Shown: positions 24,794-34,129, counted from the first letter of the stretch. The stretch is 64,000 bases of DNA from Jiangella sp. DSM 45060 (GCF_900105175.1 NZ_LT629771.1:6840622-6904621), one strand, 5' to 3'. Translations and numbers: made by a program. The notes: a model not told the origin generated them from the letters alone.

Positions 24794-25485
24794 ACGATCT
24801 GGGCGTGCTGCGCGACGTTACCGGCCTGGACGCCTGCGCGGTCTCCGATGCCCTGGACACGCTGGCCCTGCCCCCGTCCGTGCTCACCGGGATCAGACCG
24901 ATCTGGCCGGTCCGCGGTGTCGTCATCGGACGCGCCCGGACCGTTCAGGCGGGCGAGCGCACCGGGACCGGACCCAGTGCGCACATCGCCGCCGCCACCG
25001 TCGAGGACGGCGCTCCCGGCGACATCATCGTCGTCGCCAACGGTGGACGGACCGATGTCTCGTGCTGGGGCGGCATCCTCACCGAGGCGGCCCTGAAGAA
25101 GGGGGTGGACGCCGTGATCGTCGACGGCGCCTGCCGCGACGTCGCGGAGAGCCACGAGGCCGCCTTCCCCGTCTTCGCCCGTGCGTCGGTGCCGACCAGC
25201 GCCCGTGGCCGGATCGTGCAGCTCTCCTCCGGTGAGCCGATCGAGGTCGGCGGCGTGGAGATCCGGGACGGCGACATCGTCGTCGCCGACTCCACCGGCG
25301 TCGTCGTGGTGCCGCAGGCGTGGGCCGGCCAGGTGGCCGTCTGGGCGGAACGCATCGTCACGCGGGAGGCACGGATGCGCGACCAGGTGCGGTCGGGAGC
25401 CTCGATCGTCGAGGTCATGCACGACACCGCGTTTCCGACGCCCGAGCACCGGCCGACGCCCGGTGACCTCGACGAGGAGCAATGA
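24790..25485 (+). CDS. RraA/4-hydroxy-4-methyl-2-oxoglutarate aldolase-like protein 1
   Basis: This 231-residue RraA-fold protein has the signature NGGRTDVSCWGGILTEAA and VDGACRD with R116 and D117, the pair that binds pyruvate enolate and metal in HMG/CHA aldolases. These enzymes split 4-carboxy-4-hydroxy-2-oxoadipate to pyruvate and oxaloacetate, the step after LigJ. It overlaps the ATPase gene by ATGA. It is the first of three tandem family members, and which one is the true aldolase is unclear. Confidence 0.82.
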   Translation: MNDLGVLRDVTGLDACAVSDALDTLALPPSVLTGIRPIWPVRGVVIGRARTVQAGERTGTGPSAHIAAATVEDGAPGDIIVVANGGRTDVSCWGGILTEAALKKGVDAVIVDGACRDVAESHEAAFPVFARASVPTSARGRIVQLSSGEPIEVGGVEIRDGDIVVADSTGVVVVPQAWAGQVAVWAERIVTREARMRDQVRSGASIVEVMHDTAFPTPEHRPTPGDLDEEQ

Positions 25486-25492
25486 GGACGCC

Positions 25493-26143
25493 ATGAGTGA
25501 TACGAGGTTCGCCGGCCTGACGACCGCGACGGTCTCCGACGCGCTGGACCGGCTCGGCATCCCCGGTGCCCTGCTCGGCCTGAGGCCCCTGGCCGATGGC
25601 ATCCGGATGTGCGGACCGGCCTTCACGGTCAGATACGTCCGGGTGGGCGCGGTTCCGGGCACGGTGGGTGACTACCTCGACGACGTGCCCTCCGGCTCGG
25701 TCGTCGTCCTCGACAACGGCGGTGCCGAGGACTGCACGGTGTGGGGCGACATCCTCACCGCGATGGCGGTCGACCGCGACGTCGCCGGCACCGTCATCGA
25801 CGGCGTGTGCCGCGACGTGAACCGGGCGCTGGAGGTCGGCTACCCGATCTTCTCCCGCGGCAGGTTCATGCGCACCGGCAAGGACCGGGTCGAGGTCGCC
25901 GAGGTCAACGGTCCGGTGACCGTGGGTGGGGAGCGCGTGGAACCCGGCGACTGGCTGCTCGGTGACTCCGACGGGGTCGTGGCGATCCGTCGCGACGTGG
26001 TCGACGACGTCGAGATGATCGCCCGCGAGATCGACGAGCGAGAGTCCGCCATCGTCCAGCAGGTGCTGTCGGGCCGCACACTGGCAGTGGCCAGGTCCAG
26101 CCAGGGGTATCACGAGCTGCAGCGGACGCGGGTGAGCCCATGA
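25493..26143 (+). CDS. RraA/aldolase-like protein 2
   Basis: This 216-residue RraA-fold protein has NGGAEDCTVWGDILTAMA and IDGVCRD with R107/D108 intact. It begins seven bases after the first copy. Sequence identity to its neighbours is modest by eye, so it is not a recent duplicate. It could be a decarboxylase for oxaloacetate, an aldolase for a second hydroxy-oxoacid, or a subunit partner. The role within the family is undecided. Confidence 0.8.
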   Translation: MSDTRFAGLTTATVSDALDRLGIPGALLGLRPLADGIRMCGPAFTVRYVRVGAVPGTVGDYLDDVPSGSVVVLDNGGAEDCTVWGDILTAMAVDRDVAGTVIDGVCRDVNRALEVGYPIFSRGRFMRTGKDRVEVAEVNGPVTVGGERVEPGDWLLGDSDGVVAIRRDVVDDVEMIAREIDERESAIVQQVLSGRTLAVARSSQGYHELQRTRVSP

Positions 26144-26805
26144 CGACGCCTTCCGCCGGTGCCGCCGTCGTCGATGACGACGTGCTGGCCGCGCTCGGCG
26201 ACCTCGGCTCCGCCACCGTGCTCGAGGCATCGGGTCTCCCGATCGACCTTCCCAGCCGGCTGCGGCCGGTCGGCGCCCGCCGGGCACTCGCCGGCCGCGC
26301 GCTGCCCGTTCAGGCCGCCGAGGGTGACAACCTGCCCCTGCATCTCGCCCTCGAGCAGGCGTGCGCCGGCGACGTGCTGGTGGTGAACGCGGCCGGCGGA
26401 GAGCACGGCTACTGGGGCGAGGTCCTGACGGTCGCCGCGCAGGTCCGCGGCGTCCGCGGCCTGGTCATCGACGGCGGGGTCCGCGACACCGAGGCGATCG
26501 CGGACCTCGACTTCCCGGTGTTCGCCTCGGCCATCGCGATCCGCGGCACCAGCAAGCGCGACGCTCGCGGAGCCGTCGACGAGGTCGTCCTGGGCCGGAC
26601 GCGGGTCCGCAGGGGTGACGTGATCGTCGGCGACGCCGACGGGGTGGTCGCGATCCCCGCCGGTCGGGCCGTCCAGGTCCTGGCCGCCGGACGGGCTCGC
26701 CAGGCGGCCGAGGCCGGGTACCTGGATCGACTGCGCTCCGGCGAACTGACCTTGGACATCTATGACCTGCGGCCCACGACGGAGAGCGGAGACGACGTTG
26801 ACTGA
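26140..26805 (+). CDS. RraA/aldolase-like protein 3
   Basis: This 221-residue RraA-fold protein has NAAGGEHGYWGEVLTVAA and IDGGVRD with R115/D116 intact. It overlaps copy 2 by ATGA. The N-terminus differs from the other two: VLAALGDLGSATVLEASGLP instead of the AVSDALD type. All three copies keep the catalytic pair, so all three may be active enzymes with different substrates. Confidence 0.8.
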   Translation: MTTPSAGAAVVDDDVLAALGDLGSATVLEASGLPIDLPSRLRPVGARRALAGRALPVQAAEGDNLPLHLALEQACAGDVLVVNAAGGEHGYWGEVLTVAAQVRGVRGLVIDGGVRDTEAIADLDFPVFASAIAIRGTSKRDARGAVDEVVLGRTRVRRGDVIVGDADGVVAIPAGRAVQVLAAGRARQAAEAGYLDRLRSGELTLDIYDLRPTTESGDDVD

Positions 26806-28237
26806 GAACTACCCGGAGCTCCGTCACTTCCTGGCCGGAGCATGGGTGGGCGCCGAGGCGGGCCGCACCACCCGCGAGGTCACGAACCCGGCCACCGGCG
26901 AGGTGCTCTCGGCGCTTCCGCTCGCCGAGCCCCAGGACCTGGATGCGGCGGCCGAGGCGGCAGCGGCGGCGTTCCCCGAATGGCGTCGGACGCCGGCGCT
27001 GCAGCGATCCCGGATTCTTCGCCGCGCGGCCGACGTCCTGCGCTCCAGAGCCGCCGAGATCGGCCGGCTGACGAGCCTCGAGCAGGGCAAGCCGATCGCC
27101 GAAGCCACTTCGGAGGTCCATGCCGCGGCCGGCATCTTCGACTGGTTCGCCGAGGAGGGACGCCGGGCCTACGGCCGGGTGGTGCCCGCCAGCAGGGCGG
27201 ACCGCCAGGACCTCGTGCTCCGCGAGCCGGTCGGTCCCGTGCTCGCACTCACCCCCTGGAACTTCCCGATCACGATTCCGGCCCGCAAGATCGGCGCCGC
27301 TCTCGCCGCGGGGTGTACCTGCGTGATCAAGCCGGCGGAGGAGACCCCGGCCACCGCGTTGGCCCTGGCCCAGGCGTGCCAGGACGCCGGTCTGCCGGCG
27401 GGCGTCCTCTCGATGGTCTTCGGGGAACCGGCACAGGTCTCCGAGCGGCTGATCGGGCATCCCGCGATCCGCAAGGTGACGTTCACCGGCTCCACGGCGG
27501 TCGGCGCCGAGATCGCCGGGCTGGCCGCGCGACGCGTCATCCGAACCTCCTTGGAACTCGGCGGGCACGCGCCGGTCCTGGTGTTCGAGGATGCCGACCT
27601 CGATCTGGTGCTCCGCACCGCGGGCGCGGCCAAGTTCCGCAACGCGGGCCAGGTGTGCATCTCACCGACCAGGTTCGTCGTGCACGAGTCTCTGCACGAT
27701 GACCTGGCCGCGCGACTGGCCAAGCACGCCGCCGGCCTGGTGGTCGGCCCCGGCACCGATCCGGACACCACGATGGGGCCGCTCGTTCACGACCGGCGGG
27801 TCGCCGCGATCCAGTCCCTCGTCGACGACGCCGTGGCGCGCGGCGGCCAGCTGCTCGCCGGCGGCACGGCGGGCGAGCCACGAGGGAGCTACTACCGGCC
27901 CACCGTGATCGCCGCCGCCGCGCCGGACTCGCGCGCGATGCATGAGGAGCCGTTCGGACCGCTCGCGCTGCTCACGCCGTTCGGTTCCGACGACGAGGCG
28001 TTCGACATCGCCAACTCCACCGAGTACGGGCTGGCGGCGTACGCGTTCACCGACTCGCTGCGGACGGCTCGGCGAGTGGCCGCCGAGGTCCAGGCCGGGA
28101 TGATCGCCATCAACCACGCACAACTGGTGGGGCCGGAGACCCCGTTCGGCGGGCTCAACCAGAGCGGTTACGGCTCGGACGGCGGGGCCGAGGCCCTGGA
28201 CGACTACCTGAACGTGAAGCTGGTGAGTCAGGCATGA
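26798..28237 (+). CDS. NAD(P)-dependent aldehyde dehydrogenase
   Basis: This 479-residue ALDH has the general base E253 (LELGGHAP), nucleophile C287 (NAGQVCISP), the cofactor segment TPWNFPITIPARKIG and FTGSTAVG. It resembles succinate-semialdehyde / benzaldehyde dehydrogenases. The start is TTG at 26798 with GGAGA seven bases upstream, overlapping the third RraA gene by eight bases; no ATG is suitable. It probably oxidises the aromatic aldehyde made by the ThDP decarboxylase to the acid. Confidence 0.87.
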   Translation: MTENYPELRHFLAGAWVGAEAGRTTREVTNPATGEVLSALPLAEPQDLDAAAEAAAAAFPEWRRTPALQRSRILRRAADVLRSRAAEIGRLTSLEQGKPIAEATSEVHAAAGIFDWFAEEGRRAYGRVVPASRADRQDLVLREPVGPVLALTPWNFPITIPARKIGAALAAGCTCVIKPAEETPATALALAQACQDAGLPAGVLSMVFGEPAQVSERLIGHPAIRKVTFTGSTAVGAEIAGLAARRVIRTSLELGGHAPVLVFEDADLDLVLRTAGAAKFRNAGQVCISPTRFVVHESLHDDLAARLAKHAAGLVVGPGTDPDTTMGPLVHDRRVAAIQSLVDDAVARGGQLLAGGTAGEPRGSYYRPTVIAAAAPDSRAMHEEPFGPLALLTPFGSDDEAFDIANSTEYGLAAYAFTDSLRTARRVAAEVQAGMIAINHAQLVGPETPFGGLNQSGYGSDGGAEALDDYLNVKLVSQA

Positions 28238-30132
28238 GAGACGATCTGGCGACCCCCGTCGACGTCCCGGTGCTCATCGTGGGCGGCGGGCCGGCCGGGC
28301 TGACGGCGGCACTCCTCCTGGCGCGGTCCGGCGTCAGATCGCTCGTGCTGGAGCGGCGGTCCGAAGCCCCGCGGCTGCCGCGCGCGCACCTGCTCAACGT
28401 GCGCACCATGGAGGTCTTCGCCGACATCGGGATCGCCGATCGCGTCTACGAGCTCGGGCCGCAGAACGAGCGCTGGCACAAGGTGGCCTGGTACACGTCG
28501 CTGGGCGGGCCGACGCCACTGCACGGTCGGAAGATCGGCGAGGTCCAGGCCTGGGGCGGTGGAACCGACGAGGCCCGATACCGGGCCGCCAGCCCTCAGC
28601 GGTTCTGCAACGTTCCGCAGATCCATCTCGACCGGGTGCTGTGGGACAAGGCCAGGGAGATCCTCGGCGATTCCGTCCGCGCCGGCCAGGAGGTCGTCGA
28701 CCTGCGCGTCGACGACGACAGCGCCGTCGTCGTCGCGCGCGACCTCGCGCGTGGCACGACCTATGAGGTGTCCGCACGCTACGTCATCGTCGCCGACGGT
28801 GGCCGCACCTGTGCCGCGGCCCTCGGTGTCGCCATGGACGGGCCGCAGCGGATGCGAACGATCTCCAGCCTCTACTTCACCTCCGACCTGTCCGGCTACG
28901 CGGATCCGGACGCACTGATCACCCACTTCATCAACCCTCGCAGCCATGGCCGCGTGGGTGGCGTGCTGCAGGCTCTGGGACCCGGCCGCTACGACGCGTC
29001 GTCGCCACAGTGGGCCCTCGCGCTCTCGGGTGCGTCGATGACCGACGCGGTGGCCGCGGCGCCGGAGGTCGCGGCCAGGGACCTGCTCGGGTTGCCACCC
29101 GACCACCACCTGGAGGTCCACGCGATCAGCCAGTGGCAGTACGAGGCCGTCGTCGCGCGGCGGTTCCGGCGGGGACCGGTGTTCCTCGTCGGCAACGCCG
29201 CTCACCGCCACCCGCCGACCGGCGGACTCGGACTCAACTGTGCCGTCCAGGACTCGGCCAACCTCGCCTGGAAGCTCGCGGCGGTCATGAGCGGGTGGGG
29301 TCACGACGCCCTGCTCGACAGCTACGAGACCGAGCGTCGCCCCGTCGCGGCCCTCTACACCGCCCACGCCATGGAGAACTCGAACCGGCACCTGCCGATC
29401 GCGGCCGCGATGGGCCTGTCCGCCACGATGCCCGAGGACGAGGGCTGGCAGCAGGTCGCGATCTGGGCCTCGGACACCTCGGAGGGCCGCCGACGCCGAG
29501 CCGAGGCATCGGCTGCTGTGGCCGAGAACGCTCTCGACTACAGCCAGCTCAACATCGAGGCCGGGTACTCCTACGCCTCCGGGGCACTCGTCCCAGACGG
29601 GACGCCGCCGCCCGACGGCCATCAGTCCAGCATCACGTATGTGCCCACCGCCCGTCCGGGACACCATCTGCCGCACCTGTGGGTGACGCGCGACGGCTCG
29701 CGGATCTCGACGCACGACCTCGTCGTCCACGACGGGCTCACCCTGCTGGTGCGCGACAGTGCCGCCAGCGCCTGGGCGGACGCCCTGAAGGCGGCGTCGC
29801 CCGTCCTCGCGGCCCCGGTCGCCGTCGCCGTCGTCGGACTCTCGGACGGTGTGCGAGAACCCGGCGGGTCGACGGCCGTGGACTCCTGGACGGTTCTGTC
29901 CGGGACGGCGGAGGACGGCGCGCTGCTGGTTCGTCCGGACCGGCACGTCGCCTGGCGCACACCGACCATGCCGGCAGACCCGGCGGATGCGCTGATCAAC
30001 GCGGTGACGCTGGTCGTCGACCCGGATCCGGGGTCCGTTCACGAGGTCGATCCGCTGCTCGAGCGGGTCAACGAGGCGGCCCGTGTCGTCGTCGGTCACG
30101 GAAGGGCGGTCACCCGTGGTTCGACCTCGTGA
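28234..30132 (+). CDS. FAD-dependent phenol hydroxylase (TfdB/PheA-like)
   Basis: This 632-residue three-domain monooxygenase has VGGGPAGLTAALLLARSG at the N-terminus, LLERRSEAPRLPRAHLL-type substrate segment, the VADGGRT variant of the DG motif near 190, FAD motif VGNAAHRHPPTGGLGLN and a thioredoxin-like C-terminal domain. TfdB-type enzymes hydroxylate substituted phenols ortho to the OH. It is the second hydroxylase in the run, presumably acting on a different ring intermediate. It overlaps the ALDH stop by ATGA. Confidence 0.85.
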   Translation: MRDDLATPVDVPVLIVGGGPAGLTAALLLARSGVRSLVLERRSEAPRLPRAHLLNVRTMEVFADIGIADRVYELGPQNERWHKVAWYTSLGGPTPLHGRKIGEVQAWGGGTDEARYRAASPQRFCNVPQIHLDRVLWDKAREILGDSVRAGQEVVDLRVDDDSAVVVARDLARGTTYEVSARYVIVADGGRTCAAALGVAMDGPQRMRTISSLYFTSDLSGYADPDALITHFINPRSHGRVGGVLQALGPGRYDASSPQWALALSGASMTDAVAAAPEVAARDLLGLPPDHHLEVHAISQWQYEAVVARRFRRGPVFLVGNAAHRHPPTGGLGLNCAVQDSANLAWKLAAVMSGWGHDALLDSYETERRPVAALYTAHAMENSNRHLPIAAAMGLSATMPEDEGWQQVAIWASDTSEGRRRRAEASAAVAENALDYSQLNIEAGYSYASGALVPDGTPPPDGHQSSITYVPTARPGHHLPHLWVTRDGSRISTHDLVVHDGLTLLVRDSAASAWADALKAASPVLAAPVAVAVVGLSDGVREPGGSTAVDSWTVLSGTAEDGALLVRPDRHVAWRTPTMPADPADALINAVTLVVDPDPGSVHEVDPLLERVNEAARVVVGHGRAVTRGSTS

Positions 30133-31078
30133 TGGTGCGGGTCCGCTGGTCGCCGTGATCGGCGCTGCGGGGACGGTCGGGTCGGCCTTCGCCTTCCACT
30201 GGCTGGTCTCGGCTCCGGCGGGCGAGCTGGTCCTCGTCGACGTCAACGCCGGCGCCCTGCAGGCCCAGCTGATGGATCTGGACCACCTTCGCGGACTCGG
30301 GGCACACCCTGGAGTGCGCATCGGGTCGCGCGCCGCGCTCGCGGAGGCCGACGTGGTGGTCCTGGCCGCTTCGCTCTCGGCGCCGGCGGGCCCGGACCGC
30401 GCCGCCATGGTGACTCGCAACGCGGGACTCCTCGCCGGGCTGCTGCCCGATCTCCGGCTCGCTCGACCCGACGCCCTCGTGGTGGTCGCGACCAACCCGG
30501 TCGATGCGATCACCACCCTCGTCGTCGACTCCGGATCGCTGCGTGCCGACCAGGTCCTCGGGTTCAGCCTCAACGACACGCTCCGATTCCGGGCAGCGCT
30601 GGCGAGGCACTTCGGCGTCGAGATCGGCCGGGTCGAGGGCTGGAACCTCGGTCAGCACGGTGGCGCTCAGGTGCCCGTCTACTCCGCCGTGACGGTCGAC
30701 GGACGCGCACGCTCGATCTCTCCACGCGACCGGCCGCCGATCGACAGCTACCTGGCCGAATGGTTCCGCTCCTACCAAGGGCTCCAGCCGGGTCGGTCCA
30801 CCGGCTGGGCGTCGGCGGCGGGGCTCCATCGGGTGATCGACACCTGGTGGAACCGCCGGTCGGCACCGCTGCCGTGTTCGAGGCTGCTGGGCGGTGAACA
30901 CGGCCTGACCGGCGTCGCCCTCGGCGTTCCGGTCGACCTGTCCGGCGACCGGCCGGCGGTGGTCGAGTTGGGGCTCACCGGCGCCGAGGAGGCGGGCATG
31001 CACCGCGCCGGCGCCGCGGTGGGCCGGGCGGTCGACGCCCTGCGGGACGCCCTCGCGCGGGAACGGGAGGACGCGTGA
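30116..31078 (+). CDS. Malate/lactate dehydrogenase-family oxidoreductase
   Basis: This 320-residue LDH/MDH-fold protein has the NAD motif GAAGTVG (16-22), the active-site ATNPVD segment and the LGFSLNDTLRFRAALA block. The catalytic His lies in LGQHGG, where most relatives have GEHGD. Oxaloacetate from the aldolase step could be reduced to malate, or it may oxidise an aryl 2-hydroxyacid to the 2-oxoacid for the ThDP enzyme. GTG at 30116 follows GGAAGGG; the gene overlaps the previous stop by 17 bases. Confidence 0.78.
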   Translation: MVRPRDGAGPLVAVIGAAGTVGSAFAFHWLVSAPAGELVLVDVNAGALQAQLMDLDHLRGLGAHPGVRIGSRAALAEADVVVLAASLSAPAGPDRAAMVTRNAGLLAGLLPDLRLARPDALVVVATNPVDAITTLVVDSGSLRADQVLGFSLNDTLRFRAALARHFGVEIGRVEGWNLGQHGGAQVPVYSAVTVDGRARSISPRDRPPIDSYLAEWFRSYQGLQPGRSTGWASAAGLHRVIDTWWNRRSAPLPCSRLLGGEHGLTGVALGVPVDLSGDRPAVVELGLTGAEEAGMHRAGAAVGRAVDALRDALAREREDA

Positions 31079-32187
31079 GGATCACAGCCCTCCGGGCGCG
31101 CCGGCTCGAGGTCCCGGTCACGCTGCCGCTGAGCCCGGCTCCCCGTCTCGTTCCGTTGCTCCTGGCCGAGGTGGACACCGACGCCGGGGCGAGTGGGCAC
31201 GCGTTGTTCTTCGCTCCGATGGCATCGGCCGTGCTCGCGTATCTCCGCGACGAGGCCACACCACTCCTGGTGGGAGCCCCCGCCCGGCCCGAAGCAGTCC
31301 GCGAGATCCTCGAACAACGGATGCCGCACCGCCCGACGACCGGGGCCTGGGCGACCGCCGCGAGCCTGGTCGACATCGCCGTCTGGGACGCACTGGGCCA
31401 GCGGACGCAGACCCCGGTGTGGCAGCTCCTCGGGGGCGCCCGCGCCGAGGTCGAGGCCTATGTGACCTTCGGCCTGCCGGCCTACTGCCGGACCGAGCTC
31501 GTGCGGCTGGCCGAGCAGTTGGTGGGCGATGGGCATCGGGGCCTGAAACTGGTGGTCGGCGCGCAGGCCGGGCAGGGCGCGAGCCGGCGGAACCAGAGCC
31601 TGCGCGCGGACGCCGAGCGGATTCATGCGGTCCGTGCCGCCGTCGGACCCGACGTCGACCTCATGATCGACGCGAACAAGCGGCTCACCCTGCCCCAGGC
31701 GGTCGCGCTGGCCGACGCCGTCGGCGAGTGCGATCTGACGTGGTTCGAGGATCCGGTCACGCTCGGCGATCCGAGCCTCATGGCGCAGGCACGAGACCGG
31801 ATCGCCATCCCGATCGCGGGAGGAAGCCTGGGCATGGGGAACGTGGCCACCTTCCATCACCTCGTCTCGTCGGGCGCGATCGACATCGCCCAGCCCAACG
31901 TCCGTGACCTGGGCGGCTTCACCGGCGCCCGGCGGGCCATGGCCATCGCCGAGGCACATCACCTCCCGGTGGCCATGGGCGGCAACTGGCCCCATCTGAA
32001 CGCCCACCTCTACGCCGGCGTGGCCCGCAGCGGACCGGTCGAGTTCCACCTCCAGGGCTGGGAGGTGGCGCGGCTGATCTATCACGACGCGGTCGAGCCC
32101 CACGAAGGGCGCTTGGCCGTCGGCGATGCGCCGGGACTTGGACTGACGCTGCGCCAGGACCTGGTCGAGCGCTTCACCGTGCCGTAG
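31075..32187 (+). CDS. Enolase-superfamily (mandelate racemase/muconate lactonising-like) protein with altered active site
   Basis: This 370-residue protein has the N-terminal capping domain and TIM barrel of the mandelate racemase group. Metal ligands D (MIDANK) and E (WFEDPV) are present. The usual K-x-K reads GLKLVVG with only the first Lys, the third acid position reads AGGS instead of AGE, and the Asp/His dyad positions appear as QPNV and GGNWP. It may therefore use one-base chemistry or be a non-racemase dehydratase. It overlaps the dehydrogenase gene by GTGA. The annotation beyond superfamily is uncertain. Confidence 0.72.
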   Translation: MRITALRARRLEVPVTLPLSPAPRLVPLLLAEVDTDAGASGHALFFAPMASAVLAYLRDEATPLLVGAPARPEAVREILEQRMPHRPTTGAWATAASLVDIAVWDALGQRTQTPVWQLLGGARAEVEAYVTFGLPAYCRTELVRLAEQLVGDGHRGLKLVVGAQAGQGASRRNQSLRADAERIHAVRAAVGPDVDLMIDANKRLTLPQAVALADAVGECDLTWFEDPVTLGDPSLMAQARDRIAIPIAGGSLGMGNVATFHHLVSSGAIDIAQPNVRDLGGFTGARRAMAIAEAHHLPVAMGGNWPHLNAHLYAGVARSGPVEFHLQGWEVARLIYHDAVEPHEGRLAVGDAPGLGLTLRQDLVERFTVP

Positions 32188-32216
32188 AAGACGATCACCA
32201 CGACTCGGAGGTAACG

Positions 32217-33296
32217 ATGCAGGAGATGACGTCTGACGTGGACTCTCCGGAGCTTGCTCAGCTGTACCAGGACATCGAGGACAACGACCTGGCCCCCTTG
32301 TGGACCCAGCGCGAGGACCTGCAACCGCTCACGCCGACGCCTGCGGCGGTACCGCACGTGTGGCGGTGGACGAGACTTCTCGACATCGCCGAACGATCCG
32401 GGCGGCTGGTCCCTGTCGGGCGAGGTGGCGAACGACGGGCGATCGGCCTGGCCAACCCCGGGCTCCCCGGGACCGGCTACGCGACGCCGACGCTCTGGGC
32501 GGCGATCCAGTATCTCGGTGGACACGAGACCGCGCCGGAGCACCGGCACTCGCAGAACGCGTTCAGGTTCGTGGTCGAGGGCGAAGGGGTCTGGACCGTC
32601 GTCAACGGTGACCCGGTCGCGATGCGCCGAGGCGACCTGCTCCTGACGCCCGGATGGCACTTCCATGGGCATCACAACGACACCGACCGGCCGATGGCCT
32701 GGATCGACGGCCTCGACATCCCGTTCGCGGCCAAGACCGACGTCGGGTTCTTCGAGTACGGATCGGACCGGGTCACCGACGAGGCGTCGCCATCGGTCGC
32801 CCGAGCCGAGCGGCTGTGGGCTCATCCAGGGCTGCGGCCGATGTCCGTCCTCGACGACAGCAGCAGCTCGCCCCTGACCGCCTACCGATGGGAGCACACC
32901 GACGCCGCGCTCACCGAGCAGCTGCTGCTCGAGGACGAGGGCCAGCCGGCCACGGTGGAGCAGGGCCACGCGGCGATCCGGTACTCCAACCCCACGACCG
33001 GCGGCGACGTGATGCCCACGATCCGGTGCGAGTTCCACCGGTTGCGCGACGGCGCCAGTACCCGCGCCCGCCAGGAGGTCGGGTCGTCGGTGTGGCAGGT
33101 CTTCGACGGCGCGGGCCGCGTCACCCTCGACGGCGTCGAACACGCCATCACCAAGGGCGACCTGTTCGTCGTCCCCAGCTGGACCGCTTGGTCTCTTTCA
33201 GCCCAGACGTCGTTCGACTTGTTCCGATTCAGCGACGCCCCGGTGATGGAGCGACTCGGATTCGCACGGACCCTGATCGAGGGAGTGTCACGATGA
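32217..33296 (+). CDS. Gentisate 1,2-dioxygenase-like bicupin
   Basis: This 359-residue bicupin has iron ligands in the N-terminal cupin: PEHRHSQNAFRFVVEGEG (H109, H111) and TPGWHFHGHHN (H148/H150). The C-terminal cupin (about 265-345) lacks obvious ligands. Gentisate dioxygenase opens gentisate to maleylpyruvate. The two genes after it encode the next two pathway steps. The start is ATG after GGAGG, 29 bases past the previous gene, the largest gap in the run. Confidence 0.88.
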   Translation: MQEMTSDVDSPELAQLYQDIEDNDLAPLWTQREDLQPLTPTPAAVPHVWRWTRLLDIAERSGRLVPVGRGGERRAIGLANPGLPGTGYATPTLWAAIQYLGGHETAPEHRHSQNAFRFVVEGEGVWTVVNGDPVAMRRGDLLLTPGWHFHGHHNDTDRPMAWIDGLDIPFAAKTDVGFFEYGSDRVTDEASPSVARAERLWAHPGLRPMSVLDDSSSSPLTAYRWEHTDAALTEQLLLEDEGQPATVEQGHAAIRYSNPTTGGDVMPTIRCEFHRLRDGASTRARQEVGSSVWQVFDGAGRVTLDGVEHAITKGDLFVVPSWTAWSLSAQTSFDLFRFSDAPVMERLGFARTLIEGVSR

Positions 33297-34129
33297 GACT
33301 GGCGACCCTGCGAGTCGGCGATCACACGGTGGCCGTGCGCGTCGATGACGCCGCGGTGGTGGAGATCGCCGATGCCGCCGACGTCGGCGCCCTGTTGCGC
33401 GATCCGCAGTGGCGTGTGCGCGCGGAGACCGCGGTCGGGCCGGCCCAGGCGCTCGATGGCATCGAGCCTCGGCGGTGGGCCCCGGTCGTCCCGCGGCCCG
33501 GCAAGGTGATCTGTGTCGGCCTGAACTATGCCGCGCACATCCGCGAGATGGGCCGCGAACGACCCGAGTACCCGACCTTGTTCGCCAAGTTCCCCGAGGC
33601 GGTGACCGGGCCATACGACGACATCGTGGTGCCCGGCCGCCTGGCGCGGGCCTTGGACTGGGAGGGCGAGCTGGCGGTCGTCGTCGGCTCGCCGTGCTTC
33701 CGCGTCGACAGGGACACCGCGTCGGCCTGCATCGCCGGATACGCCGTCCTCAACGACGTCACGATGCGCGACTACCAGTACCGCACGGCGGAGTGGCTCC
33801 AGGGCAAGACGCTGCAGGCGTCGACGCCCTTCGGTCCGTTCCTCGTGACGCCCGATGTGCATTCGACGTCGGCGGAGGTGCGCACCACGGTCGATGGCGA
33901 GGTGATGCAGTCGGCCCGGATCGACGATCTGGTCTTCGATCCGGCCGACCTGATCGCCTACGTGTCGGAGTTGGTCACGCTGAACCCCGGGGACGTCATC
34001 GCCACGGGCACGCCCGGTGGCGTCGGCCATGCGCGCACACCCCCGCGCTTCCTCGTGGACGGATCCCGGCTGCGGACCACCATCGACGGTCTGGGGGAGC
34101 AGTCCAACCTCGTCCGGATCGAGGGTTAG
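33293..34129 (+). CDS. Fumarylacetoacetate hydrolase-family protein (fumarylpyruvate hydrolase)
   Basis: This 278-residue FAH-fold protein has ICVGLNYAAHIREMG, then LFAKFPEAVTGP, then DWEGELAVVVG (metal Glu residues) and GDVIATGTPGGVGHART near the C-terminus. In the gentisate route it hydrolyses fumarylpyruvate to fumarate and pyruvate. It overlaps the dioxygenase gene by ATGA. Neighbours make this more likely than an acylpyruvase of other pathways. Confidence 0.86.
   Translation: MRLATLRVGDHTVAVRVDDAAVVEIADAADVGALLRDPQWRVRAETAVGPAQALDGIEPRRWAPVVPRPGKVICVGLNYAAHIREMGRERPEYPTLFAKFPEAVTGPYDDIVVPGRLARALDWEGELAVVVGSPCFRVDRDTASACIAGYAVLNDVTMRDYQYRTAEWLQGKTLQASTPFGPFLVTPDVHSTSAEVRTTVDGEVMQSARIDDLVFDPADLIAYVSELVTLNPGDVIATGTPGGVGHARTPPRFLVDGSRLRTTIDGLGEQSNLVRIEG

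Noticed and set aside
28228..30579. 783-codon minus-strand open frame
   Set aside because: Antisense to the TfdB-like gene and dehydrogenase; shadow of strong third-position GC bias.
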